DNA of 64,000 nucleotides from contig NZ_JACHGT010000017.1 in assembly GCF_014202425.1 (NCBI RefSeq), positions 150,496-214,495 on the forward strand. Direction: 5' to 3'. This DNA is from Phytomonospora endophytica. Lineage in GTDB: Bacteria; Actinomycetota; Actinomycetes; Mycobacteriales; Micromonosporaceae. Of this stretch, positions 27,791 through 36,129 are shown piece by piece (the stretch's first letter is position 1; every line of letters starts with the position of its first letter). A program made the position numbers and the translations under genes. The notes beneath the pieces are model-generated. The model made no database searches. It was not told where the DNA came from and saw only the letters and a list, made by a program, of their open reading frames with translations.

Positions 27791-30700
27791 ATGCCCCGCA
27801 CCCCCACGCCCGCGACGGGGAGACGGACGCGCACCACGGCGCTGTCCGTCCTCACCTTCTCCGCGGCGCTGCTGACCCCGGCCGCCCCGGCCCAGGCCGA
27901 GGTGACCGACCCGGGCGGTGAGAGCCCGTCGGCGATCTCCGCGTTCGACGCCAAGGTCAGCGTCGGCGTCCGCGCCCAGCTCAGCGACCGGCAGCCCACC
28001 GACGTGTGGGTCAAGCTCACCGACACCGCGGACCTGTCGGCCGCCTACCGCATCGCCGACTGGACCGAGCGCGGCGAGTACGTCCTGGACGCCCTGCGCG
28101 CCAACGCCGAGGCGTCACAGGCGCCGCTGCTGACGCAGCTCGACGCCACAGGCGCTACGTACACCTCGTACTTCATCTCCAACGCCGTCCACGTCGAAGA
28201 GGCCACCCCCGACCTGGTCGCCTCCCTCGCCGCGCGCGAGGACGTCGGACGCATCGCCGAGTCGACGGTGCTGGAACTTCCCGCCGAGACCCGGGAGGCC
28301 GCCGCCGCGACCGGCACGACCGAGTGGGGCGTGGCGAAGATCGGCGCCGACAAGGTCTGGTCGGAATACGCCGCACGCGGTGAGGGCGTCGTCGTCGCCA
28401 ACGTCGACACCGGCGTGCAGTACGACCATCCCGCCCTGGCCAACGCCTACCGCGGCAGCCTCGGAGGGGGCGCCTACGACCACGCCCACAACTGGTTCGA
28501 TCCGTCCGGGGAGTGCGCCGAAGGCCCCTGCGACCCGCACGGCCACGGCACCCACACCATGGGCACCATGGTCGGCGACGACGGCGCCGGAAACCAGATC
28601 GGCGTCGCGCCCGGCGCGACCTGGATCGCCGCACGAGGCTGCCTGCCCAGCGGCTGCCCGGAGACGATGCTCCTGGGCGCCGGGCAGTTCCTGCTCGCCC
28701 CGACCGACCTCGCCGGCCAGAACCCGAAGCCGGAGCAGCGACCCAACGTCATCAACAACTCCTGGGGCTCCGGAAACGGCACGTCCGTGGACCTCTGGTA
28801 CGCCGACGTCATCAACGCGTGGAAGGCCGCGGGGATCGTGCCGCTGTTCGCCAACGGCAACAACGGCCCGGGCTGCGGCACCAGCGGCTCGCCCGGCGAC
28901 AACCCCGGGGTCTACAGCGTCGCCGCGACGGCCTCGACGGACGCCGTCGCGTCTTTCTCCAGCCGCGGTGCCGCCTCAGACGCCGAGATCACACCCGACA
29001 TCGCCGCACCCGGCGTCTCGATCCGCTCCTCACTGCCCGGCGGCAAGTACGGCGCCTCCAACGGGACCTCGATGGCCACCCCGCACGTCGCCGGCGCGGT
29101 GGCACTGCTGATGTCGGCAGCGCCGAGTCTCGTCGGCGACGAGGCCGCGATAACCGCCCTTCTGGACGGGTCGGCCGTCGACGTCAACGACACCAAGTGC
29201 GGCGGCACCGCCGCCGACAACAACGCCGCCGGCGAGGGCCGCCTCGACGTGTACGCCGCGGCGAGCGCGGCACCGCGGGTGGCCGTGGGCGCGGTGACCG
29301 GGACGGCCACCGACGCCGACACGGGGCAGGCGATCGAAGGCGCGCGTGTCACCTTCACCGGACCACGCGGCACCTACGCCACCGCCGACGCCTCGGGCGC
29401 GTACGCGATCCGCCTGCCGATCGGGCAGTACGCCGTGACCACCTCGTACTTCGGGTACGAGACCGCGACCTCGGCGCTGACCGTCACCGCCGACGCCGCC
29501 TCGGTCGCGGACAGCTCACTCACCCCGCTCCCCAGATACACCGTCTCCGGGCTCGCCACCGACGGCGACGGCGCACCGCTCCCCGGTGCCTCGGTCAGCC
29601 TTGGCGGCACCCCGTACACGCCGGTGACCACCGGCGCGGACGGCCGATACACCTTCCCCGGTGTCCCCGCCGGCGACTACCGCCTCGGGGTCACCCGCAG
29701 CACCTGCGAAGTCCCCTACGCCGAGGACATGACGGTCGGCGGCGACACCGCGGCGAACGTTCGCCTGGCTTGGGTCACCGACGCCTACGGTTACGGCTGC
29801 CGCAACGGGAAGACCGCGTGGGTCGAGGGGACCGAGAAGCTCACGATGTCGGGCGACCGGCTCGGGACGGCGCGCATCGCGTTGCCGTTCACGTTCACCC
29901 TCTACGGGGACTCCTCCGCCTCGGCCTACGCCACCACCAGCGGCGTGCTGTCCTTCAAGGACGACGACGGCCAGGTCGGCCCCGTCAAGCTACCCTCCGG
30001 CCTCCACCCCAACCACGCGCTGTTCCCGTTCTGGACGGACACGACTCTCGACGAGACCTCCGGGGTGTACACCGCGACACGCGGCAAGGCCCCCCACCGC
30101 GAGGTCGTCGTGGAGTGGCGCGACGTGCCGATCGCCGGGACGGGAGACCGGATCTCCTACGAGGTCGTCATCGACGAACAGGGCGGGATCGTGTTCAACT
30201 ACCGCGGCCTCGGTGACGCTCCGGCCACGCGCGGGCAGAACGCCAGCATCGGCATCGAGGACCGCGCCGGAAAGCGGGGCTTCCAGTACTCGCTGAAGGC
30301 CGCGTCCCTCCACGACGGGCAGTCGATCCGCTGGGTCCTGCCGACGCACGGCTGGGTCGAGGGCGTGGTGACCGACGCCAACGACCGTCTGCCGATCGCC
30401 GGGGCCACGGTCGACGTCGCCGACGAGGACTTCACCGGCACGGCCCAGACCACCGACGCCGAGGGCCGCTACCGCCTTGAGGTCTTCAAGGGCAGGAGCA
30501 GTGTCGAGGCCGCCGAGGACTACTACGAGACCGACGACGACAGGGTCGACGTCCGGCGCCAGGGCCAGACCTTCACGGCCGACTTCTCCCTCAGGACGCC
30601 CGACATCTCGATCGGCCGGGACTCGCTGGACCTGACGGTGCCCGCCGGTACCGGCACCACCCGGGAACTGACCGTCCGCAACGGCTCCAAGGACCGGCTG

Positions 30701-31621
30701 CACTACGACACCGTCGCGCTCGGCGCGCTGCTGCCCGCCACCGGCGACGGCGGCACACCGGGAACCGTCGTCGAGACCTTCACGACCCCGACTCAGGCGT
30801 GGAGCGTCGCCCCGGCCGGCACCCGCTGGATCGGGTACGCCAACGGTTCCATCGCCGAACACACCGTCGACCAGGTGGCCACCGGCCGGAGCTGGCGCCC
30901 GTACGGTTACTACCTTCAGTCCTACGCACTCGACATGGCCTACGACAGCAGCCGCGGGCTGGTGTGCTCCATGCCCCAGGACATGGACTACGCGATCCAG
31001 TGCATGGACCCCGACACCGGCAAACTCGTCAAACGCATCACCGGGTACCCGTCGAACTACGTGCAGAACAACGGGCTGGCCTACCGCGCGGACCAAGACG
31101 CGTTCTACGTCGGCAGTGCCCTCACCGGCCTCATCCACAAGGTCGGCGGCGCGTCCAACCCGGGCGCCCAGCTCGGGTCCTGCGCGACCGGGATGCCCAT
31201 CTCGGGCCTGGCCTGGCACCCCACCTCGGGGCTGCTGTGGACGACCACCTTCGACTGGTCCGGGCTGATCTACGGGCTCAATCCCGATACCTGCGAGGTC
31301 GTGCGGACCATCGCCTGGCCCGACGCGGGTTGGATCCCCGGCGGCATCGAAGTCGACGAGCGCGGGCGGCTGACGGCGATCAGCCCGGGAACCGGGCGCG
31401 GCTACGTCATCGAGACCGGTGACGCCGCGGTGATGAGTCCGGGCTGGCTTCGTCTCGACGGGGCGATCGGCACCGTCAAACGCGGCCACGACCGGACGAT
31501 CACCCTCACCGTCGACACCACGGGCCTGGCGCCAGGCGTGTACACGACCGAACTGGTCGTGCGCAACGACTCCGGACGCACACCCGTGCAGCGGATCCCG
31601 GTGACCGTCACCGTCACCTGA
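27791..31621 (+). CDS. Secreted S8-family serine protease with C-terminal beta domains
   Basis: The 1276-residue exported subtilase has a twin-Arg-like signal (GRRTRTTALSVLTFSAALL) ending near AQAE at residue 37 and a pro-domain to about 170. The catalytic core has Asp206 (VDTGV), His252 (HGHGTH) and Ser427 (NGTSMATPH). Then come three carboxypeptidase-regulatory-like beta-sandwich repeats (for example ASGAYAIRLPIGQYAV) and a C-terminal region of propeller-like sequence before a final Ig-like strand set. The architecture resembles bacillopeptidase F-type extracellular proteases. The ATG is 13-16 nt downstream of a weak site. Monocistronic, ended by a strong hairpin. Confidence 0.9.
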   Translation: MPRTPTPATGRRTRTTALSVLTFSAALLTPAAPAQAEVTDPGGESPSAISAFDAKVSVGVRAQLSDRQPTDVWVKLTDTADLSAAYRIADWTERGEYVLDALRANAEASQAPLLTQLDATGATYTSYFISNAVHVEEATPDLVASLAAREDVGRIAESTVLELPAETREAAAATGTTEWGVAKIGADKVWSEYAARGEGVVVANVDTGVQYDHPALANAYRGSLGGGAYDHAHNWFDPSGECAEGPCDPHGHGTHTMGTMVGDDGAGNQIGVAPGATWIAARGCLPSGCPETMLLGAGQFLLAPTDLAGQNPKPEQRPNVINNSWGSGNGTSVDLWYADVINAWKAAGIVPLFANGNNGPGCGTSGSPGDNPGVYSVAATASTDAVASFSSRGAASDAEITPDIAAPGVSIRSSLPGGKYGASNGTSMATPHVAGAVALLMSAAPSLVGDEAAITALLDGSAVDVNDTKCGGTAADNNAAGEGRLDVYAAASAAPRVAVGAVTGTATDADTGQAIEGARVTFTGPRGTYATADASGAYAIRLPIGQYAVTTSYFGYETATSALTVTADAASVADSSLTPLPRYTVSGLATDGDGAPLPGASVSLGGTPYTPVTTGADGRYTFPGVPAGDYRLGVTRSTCEVPYAEDMTVGGDTAANVRLAWVTDAYGYGCRNGKTAWVEGTEKLTMSGDRLGTARIALPFTFTLYGDSSASAYATTSGVLSFKDDDGQVGPVKLPSGLHPNHALFPFWTDTTLDETSGVYTATRGKAPHREVVVEWRDVPIAGTGDRISYEVVIDEQGGIVFNYRGLGDAPATRGQNASIGIEDRAGKRGFQYSLKAASLHDGQSIRWVLPTHGWVEGVVTDANDRLPIAGATVDVADEDFTGTAQTTDAEGRYRLEVFKGRSSVEAAEDYYETDDDRVDVRRQGQTFTADFSLRTPDISIGRDSLDLTVPAGTGTTRELTVRNGSKDRLHYDTVALGALLPATGDGGTPGTVVETFTTPTQAWSVAPAGTRWIGYANGSIAEHTVDQVATGRSWRPYGYYLQSYALDMAYDSSRGLVCSMPQDMDYAIQCMDPDTGKLVKRITGYPSNYVQNNGLAYRADQDAFYVGSALTGLIHKVGGASNPGAQLGSCATGMPISGLAWHPTSGLLWTTTFDWSGLIYGLNPDTCEVVRTIAWPDAGWIPGGIEVDERGRLTAISPGTGRGYVIETGDAAVMSPGWLRLDGAIGTVKRGHDRTITLTVDTTGLAPGVYTTELVVRNDSGRTPVQRIPVTVTVT

Positions 31622-31635
31622 CCTCACTCCACCAG

Positions 31636-31673
31636 GGTCCGGCCGGGGCGCCAGCCCACGCCCCGGCCGGACC
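31636..31673 (+). terminator. 15-bp hairpin terminator after the protease gene
   Basis: Arms GGTCCGGCCGGGGCG and CGCCCCGGCCGGACC are perfect, with an 8-nt loop (CCAGCCCA), starting 15 nt after the protease stop. Strong GC-rich terminator without T-tract. Confidence 0.8.
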
Positions 31674-31715
31674 CGCCTGCACACCGTTGAGCAGGAGCAC
31701 GTTCAATGCATCCCC

Positions 31716-32510
31716 ATGGATCAACCTCCCGCCGATCCGGCCCGTGCCCTCCACACCCTCGTCGAGCATCTCCGAACCGATCTGACCGCCCTCGACGAAC
31801 TCGGGCACGCCCTGAGCACCCGGTACTCGGTCTCCACGCGCCCGAATGAGGTCGACGTGGAGATCATCGAAGGCCTTGACGAGGTCGACCGGCTCTTCGA
31901 GGACCTCGGTGCCTCCGTCGAGCGGGAAATCCTGTCCATGTTCGGCTGGCGGGCATCGGCGCCACGCTCACCCGAGGCGACCGAACGCGGCCTGGCCAGC
32001 ATGATCGCCCTCCACGACCGGGGCGTCGCGGCACGCACGATCTTCATCAACCGGGTCGGCACCGTCCCCCATTTCGGGCCGCACGTGATGCACTTGCGCG
32101 ACCTCGGGCACGAGATCCGGCTGATGCCGGCGATCCCCGTGCAGATGGCGGTGTACGACCGGCGCATCGCCGTACTTCCCGTCGATCCCGACGACACCGC
32201 GGCCGGAGCCCTCGTCATCCGCGGGCAGGTGCTGGCACGCAGCCTCGTGGCGGTCTTCGAGCACGCCTGGCAACACGCGGCGGTGCCCAGCGGTCCCCCG
32301 GGACCAGAACTCACCGACACCCTCACCGACCAGCACCTGCACGTCCTGCGCATGCAGGCCGGCGGCGCCAAGGACGAAGCGATCGGCCGGGCCATGGGCA
32401 TCTCGCCGCGCACCGTCAGCCGCCTCGTCAGCGAGGTGCACGAAGCGCTGGGCACCAGCAGCCGCTTCCAGACCGCCGTGGTCGCGACCAGGCTGGGGTT
32501 GCTCGGTTGA
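31716..32510 (+). CDS. LuxR-type HTH regulator with TrmB-like N-terminal domain
   Basis: The 264-residue regulator has an N-terminal half that resembles the PLD-like sensor region found in TrmB/LuxR hybrid regulators of actinomycetes (EREILSMFGWRAS, MPAIPVQMAVYDRRIAVLPVD). The last 60 residues are a LuxR-type HTH (GAKDEAIGRAMGISPRTVSRLVSEV). It lies between the subtilase and the Ntn amide hydrolase, and could control either. The ligand is unknown. Confidence 0.75.
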   Translation: MDQPPADPARALHTLVEHLRTDLTALDELGHALSTRYSVSTRPNEVDVEIIEGLDEVDRLFEDLGASVEREILSMFGWRASAPRSPEATERGLASMIALHDRGVAARTIFINRVGTVPHFGPHVMHLRDLGHEIRLMPAIPVQMAVYDRRIAVLPVDPDDTAAGALVIRGQVLARSLVAVFEHAWQHAAVPSGPPGPELTDTLTDQHLHVLRMQAGGAKDEAIGRAMGISPRTVSRLVSEVHEALGTSSRFQTAVVATRLGLLG

Positions 32511-32870
32511 ACCGTCGCCCGCCAGACGACGAGGAGCGACCCGTCGTGTCCGGCGACGGTGACCTCGTCGGCGCTGCCGTCACGAACATCCGCACCCGCG
32601 GCATCGCGCCGGCCAGATCCGCTGGAGCCACGGGCGGAGGCTTCGAGCGCGACACGGACCCACATGACCGGTTCTCCGCGCAGCGGCCGTTGCGCACGTC
32701 GCGGACTGCTAGAACATCCGTCGCCCGACCCGGCCGAAACTCCCGGAAACATGATCAAGGCTCCGGGGCGTGTCCTACTGTCAGATCGCAGGTGGCGTGA
32801 CCGGCGCCGGCCGCGCCGTTCGCCGTGAACGGCTGCGGACGCCGCCGCCTTTCAGGAATGCGGGGCCGAC
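32511..32870. other. Intergenic stretch without visible gene
   Basis: 360 bases between the HTH regulator and the amide hydrolase. No frame has the codon pattern or a ribosome site of a gene. It must contain the promoter of the hydrolase gene, but I see no convincing element. Confidence 0.45.
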
Positions 32871-33827
32871 ATGTGCACGCGAGTGCTGTGGGACAGCGGT
32901 GAGGGCATGCTGGTCGGGCGCAACATGGACTGGCGCGAAGACCTCGGAACCAACCTGTGGGCGATGCCGCGCGGCGAGCAGCGCGGCGACCACGGCGGCG
33001 ACACGAATCCGCTGATCTGGAGGGCGGAATACGCCAGCGTCATCGCGGGCGTCTTCGACAAGGCCGCGACCGACGGCATCAACGAGGCCGGTCTCGGTGC
33101 GCACCTGCTGTGGCTGGCCGAATCGGACTTCGGTGACCGCGACATCGCGCTTCCGGGCATACCGGTGTCCATGTGGACCCAGTTCTTCCTCGACCGTTTC
33201 GCCACAGTCGCCGAAGCCGTGGAACACGTGCGGCGGCACCCGTTCCAAGTGCGTCCACAGGGCGGCCCGTCAGGAACCACGGCCACGGTGCACCTCGCCA
33301 TCGATGACGCCGGCGGCGACTCGGCGATCTTCGAGTACCTCGACGGACGCCTGGACGTCCACCACGGCGACCACTACGACGTGATGACCAACTCGCCGCC
33401 GTTCAGCGCACAGCTGGAGCACCTCAAACAGTACGAAGGCTTCGGCGGACAACTCCCACTGCCCGGCACCACCGAAGCCGCCGACCGGTTCGTCCGCGCC
33501 GCCTACTACACCGACCGGCTACCGAAGGTCGACAACCCGCAACGCGGCTACGCCGCCCTCCTCAGCGTCATGCGCAACGCCGCACAGCCCTTCGGCACAC
33601 CCGACCCCAGTCGGCCCAACATCTCCATGACGATCTGGCGCACCCTCGCCGACCTGTCGAAGCGCGTCTACGCATTCGAGTCGGCCTTTAGCCCCGACAT
33701 CGTCTGGGTGCACATGGACCGCCTGGACCCGACGACCACACAGCGCCTGGAACTCGTCGGCCACGACCTGAACGGAGACGTCACCAACCGGTTCCAGCCC
33801 TCGCGGTTCGCGTTCAAAGCCGCCTGA
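32871..33827 (+). CDS. Linear-amide C-N hydrolase (choloylglycine hydrolase family)
   Basis: The 318-residue Ntn hydrolase begins MCTRVLWDSG, so removal of Met exposes Cys2 as N-terminal nucleophile. It also shows the family GRNMDWREDL motif near residue 22, and NEAGLGAHLLWL near 66 in the substrate-pocket region. Relatives hydrolyse bile salts, penicillin V or acyl-homoserine lactones; which amide this one cleaves is unknown. No signal peptide is present, so it is cytoplasmic. The 3' end overlaps a decayed minus-strand frame. Confidence 0.85.
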   Translation: MCTRVLWDSGEGMLVGRNMDWREDLGTNLWAMPRGEQRGDHGGDTNPLIWRAEYASVIAGVFDKAATDGINEAGLGAHLLWLAESDFGDRDIALPGIPVSMWTQFFLDRFATVAEAVEHVRRHPFQVRPQGGPSGTTATVHLAIDDAGGDSAIFEYLDGRLDVHHGDHYDVMTNSPPFSAQLEHLKQYEGFGGQLPLPGTTEAADRFVRAAYYTDRLPKVDNPQRGYAALLSVMRNAAQPFGTPDPSRPNISMTIWRTLADLSKRVYAFESAFSPDIVWVHMDRLDPTTTQRLELVGHDLNGDVTNRFQPSRFAFKAA

Positions 33828-34120
33828 ACGGCGCCATCTCCGAGGCGAAGTGCTCGCGCGGGGCATCGTGCCGTTCCCCCGGCTTGCTGAAGGGGTCACG
33901 GTGCCGCCGGAGTGTGGCCGCCGAAGCCGGAGGTGGTAGGCGAAGCCTGCCTCGTCGAACGGGGTCCCCGCATCGTGATAGAAGACGTAGCCTCCCTCGA
34001 CGGGACGAGCCTCCCGGATCGGGTAGCAACCGAAGTCCCGTCCGCCGGAAGGTCCCTCCGTACCGGCAGGTCGTACCTGTCCTCGGGAACGGGCAGTTAA
34101 GCAGAAGCGGTCCTGATCGG
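33814..34120 (-). pseudogene. Decayed gene end with frameshifts
   Basis: Protein-like sequence on the minus strand changes frame at least once or twice. A segment with GCYPIREARPVEGGYVFYHD and then GTPFDEAGFAYHL is followed, in another frame, by FSKPGERHDAPREHFASEMA ending in a TGA inside the 3' end of the amide hydrolase. No intact start exists. I do not recognise the family. It probably belonged to a gene cut off by events at the nearby IS element. Confidence 0.4.
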
Positions 34121-34186
34121 ACAACCGGGGGCGGTACGGGCGCCGCCAGCCGGGCCTTGAGGGCAGCGTGCTGACCAGGTTCGAGG

Positions 34187-34348
34187 TCATGCGTCTTTCA
34201 GTCGGAACAGTTGCGCCAAGGCACTTTCGTGACAGATCGCCTGCCACAGTGCTAGCCCGTCAGTGTCGTCACTGCGGTTGTCCACACAGTAGCCCGATTT
34301 CTGGTTACGGATGTATCGGTAGTACATCCAGCCGTTATTGGCGCTGTC
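34187..34348 (-). pseudogene. C-terminal fragment of a ricin-type lectin-like gene, cut at the IS end
   Basis: The 53 codons before a TGA read NNGWMYYRYIRNQKSGYCVD and, after a short gap, LALWQAICHESALAQLFRL. The spacing of IRN..SG.C.D, DG..L.Q..C and Q.F is the ricin-type beta-trefoil repeat. The frame has no start: its upstream part is replaced exactly at the terminal repeat of the IS. It is a truncated gene, not a functional one. Confidence 0.5.
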
Positions 34349-34374
34349 TGAGGTTCCCCCGGTTTGTCGGAGGG

Positions 34375-35271
34375 TTATGTGGGTGTCAGGGCGGGTTGGG
34401 GTTGGTTGAGCCAGGCGGTCTCGTATTCGGCTGGCGATAGCCAGCCGAGGCGGGCTTGGATGCGTTCGGTGTTGTACCAGGCATCGATATAGGCGAACAG
34501 AGCGTTGTCGGCCTCATCACGGGTCCGCCACGAGCTGCGGTAGACGAGTTCGGTCTTCAAGGTCGAGAAGAAGTTCTCCATGAGCGCGTTGTCGTAGGAG
34601 TCGCCGACCGAGCCCATGGATGCGGCGATCCCGTTGTCTGCCAGGCGTTGCGAGAACCGAAACGACGTGTAGGTCGACCCGCGATCCGAGTGATGAATCA
34701 GCTCGCCGGCGCCGATGTCGCGGGACCAGGTGGCGTATTCGAGGGCGCCGAGGACGAGGTCGGTGTCGCAGCGGTGGCTGGTTTTCCAGCCGACGATGCG
34801 GTTGGAGAACGCGTCACGCACCGCGGCCAGCCAGAGGATGCCTTCGCCGGTGGTGATCCTGGTCGCGTCGGCGACCCACAACCTGTTCGGGGCCGGCGCG
34901 GTGAAGTCGCGGTTGACCAGGTCGGGGGCGGGATCATGGCGCGGGTCGGGTTTCGTGGACCCGCCTTTCCAGCCACGACGCAGGAACGCGCCCTGGAGGT
35001 CGTGTTCGCGCATCAGGCGCTCCACGCGTTTGCGGGACACGTAGATCCCGCGGCGTTTGAGGATCTGGTGGACACGTGGACTGCCATAGGTGGCGCCGGA
35101 GTTGTCCCAGATCTCGTGGATCACCGACAAGAGCCCGCGGTCTTCCTGTTCCCGCATCGACGGTTCGTTCTCGCGTTGCAGCCACCCGTAATAGGTGGAG
35201 GGGGCGATGGCGAGGACCCTGAGGATGGGCTCGACTGCGAAGCGGTCTTGGAGCTCGTTCACGAGGCTCAT
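34375..35271 (-). CDS. IS3-family transposase, OrfB (DDE integrase)
   Basis: The 298-residue catalytic subunit has an N-terminal HTH_21 region (EPILRVLAIAPSTYYGWLQR) and the rve core with D (VADATRIT), D (IHHSDRGSTYTS) and E (NALMENFFSTLKTE) of the DDE triad. It cuts and joins the element's ends. The ATG is in the same frame as orfA, five codons after the orfA TGA. Most IS3 elements instead join the two by -1 frameshifting, so here reinitiation or readthrough would be needed. Confidence 0.9.
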   Translation of the reverse strand: MSLVNELQDRFAVEPILRVLAIAPSTYYGWLQRENEPSMREQEDRGLLSVIHEIWDNSGATYGSPRVHQILKRRGIYVSRKRVERLMREHDLQGAFLRRGWKGGSTKPDPRHDPAPDLVNRDFTAPAPNRLWVADATRITTGEGILWLAAVRDAFSNRIVGWKTSHRCDTDLVLGALEYATWSRDIGAGELIHHSDRGSTYTSFRFSQRLADNGIAASMGSVGDSYDNALMENFFSTLKTELVYRSSWRTRDEADNALFAYIDAWYNTERIQARLGWLSPAEYETAWLNQPQPALTPT

Positions 35272-35286
35272 GACCGTCGCCGGGTC

Positions 35287-35580
35287 TCAGTCGAGTTCCG
35301 AGGCGAAAAACGCTGAGGCGGCCTTCAGGATTTCGTTGGCGCGCTTGAGTTCGGCGTTCTCTTTCCTCAACCGCCGCAGCTCTTCGGTCTCGGCTGTGGT
35401 TGCCCGGTCCGAGCGGTGGCCGGCATCTGCCTCGGCCTGCCGGATCCAGTTGCGCAACGCTTCGGGGTGGATGCCCAGCTGCATCGCCAACTGCCGGATC
35501 ACCGGCCTGGGATCGGAGTCCAGATACAGCCTCACGGCCCGGTCACGAAGCTCCTGGGGGTACTTACGAGGGGCGGACAA
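35287..35580 (-). CDS. IS3-family transposase, OrfA
   Basis: The 97-residue DNA-binding subunit has an HTH (PVIRQLAMQLGIHPEALRNWI) followed by a leucine-zipper-like coiled coil (EELRRLRKENAELKRANEIL). It recognises the terminal repeats and cooperates with OrfB. No A6G-type slippery sequence is visible before its stop. Confidence 0.88.
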   Translation of the reverse strand: MSAPRKYPQELRDRAVRLYLDSDPRPVIRQLAMQLGIHPEALRNWIRQAEADAGHRSDRATTAETEELRRLRKENAELKRANEILKAASAFFASELD

Positions 35581-35640
35581 GGAAACCTCCTACAGGTCCA
35601 TCAGACCATGATCAAAAGTCTCCGAACAGCCGGGGGAACC

Positions 35641-36129
35641 TCAGGCACCGGGATCCGGCACCGCCCACAAGTCGCCTTCCTTGCCCTCGACCAGGTCTGT
35701 CCCGGCCAGAGAACGGGTGACGGCATAAGGCAATCCCTGTGCGCCTGCCATGAGTCGCTGCTGAAAGCTCAACAGCGACCACAGTTCGGCCTCGAACGGA
35801 TGCCCCTGCCGGAGATCGCGGTACAGCCCGCATGGCCGCGGCGACGGGTCCGTCTCGCCCAGAAAACAGGTGATGACCTTCCGCACGGCACCGGACAAGG
35901 CGAGGGCGTGCGCACTGGAGTAGATCGCCGGGATGCTGACGGTGAACTCACCACGCCCTTCGAAGGTCCGGCACACCGCGTGCATCAGCGCATTGGGCCT
36001 CGAAGGAGTCAGGGCGAAGTGCAAGTGCGTACCCGGACGCAGATGTGTCGTCACCAGTTCGTCGGGCCCGGCGGCGACGGGGACGCGCCCGCTCAGCGGT
36101 GCGCGAACACCCGGCTCGGCTATCCGCAT
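35641..36129 (-). pseudogene. CoA-transferase alpha-subunit-like gene truncated by the IS
   Basis: 162 codons resemble the N-terminal two thirds of GctA-type CoA-transferase subunits: GTHLHFALTPSRPNALMHAV, then YSSAHALALSGAVRKVITCF and WSLLSFQQRLMAGAQGLPYA, then SLAGTDL. The TGA stop (35641-35643) consists of the first three bases of the IS terminal repeat, so the original C-terminus and any beta subunit are lost. The ATG overlaps the ketosynthase stop (ATGCGGATAG), showing that the two were translationally coupled. The full enzyme would have moved CoA between acyl groups, perhaps feeding the ketosynthase or the mevalonate block. The CoA-transferase assignment is from motif memory and is moderately sure. 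Confidence 0.6.

Larger units (their letters stand above)
34349..35643 (-). mobile_element. IS3-family insertion sequence, complete, about 1295 bp
   Basis: The element is bounded by imperfect inverted repeats: the left end reads TGAGGTTCCCCCGG-TTTGT-CGGAG and the right end, on the other strand, TGAGGTTCCCCCGG-CTGTT-CGGAG. It contains orfA and orfB of an IS3-type transposase on the minus strand. The bases next to the two ends (GTC left, GGC right) do not match, so there is no 3-bp target duplication. Both flanks are truncated genes. This suggests that a deletion or rearrangement started at the element after it inserted. Confidence 0.88.

Noticed and set aside
29990..31684. Long open frame antisense to the subtilase
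   Set aside because: Antisense artefact of third-position GC; translation is Gly/Val/Arg-rich without domains.
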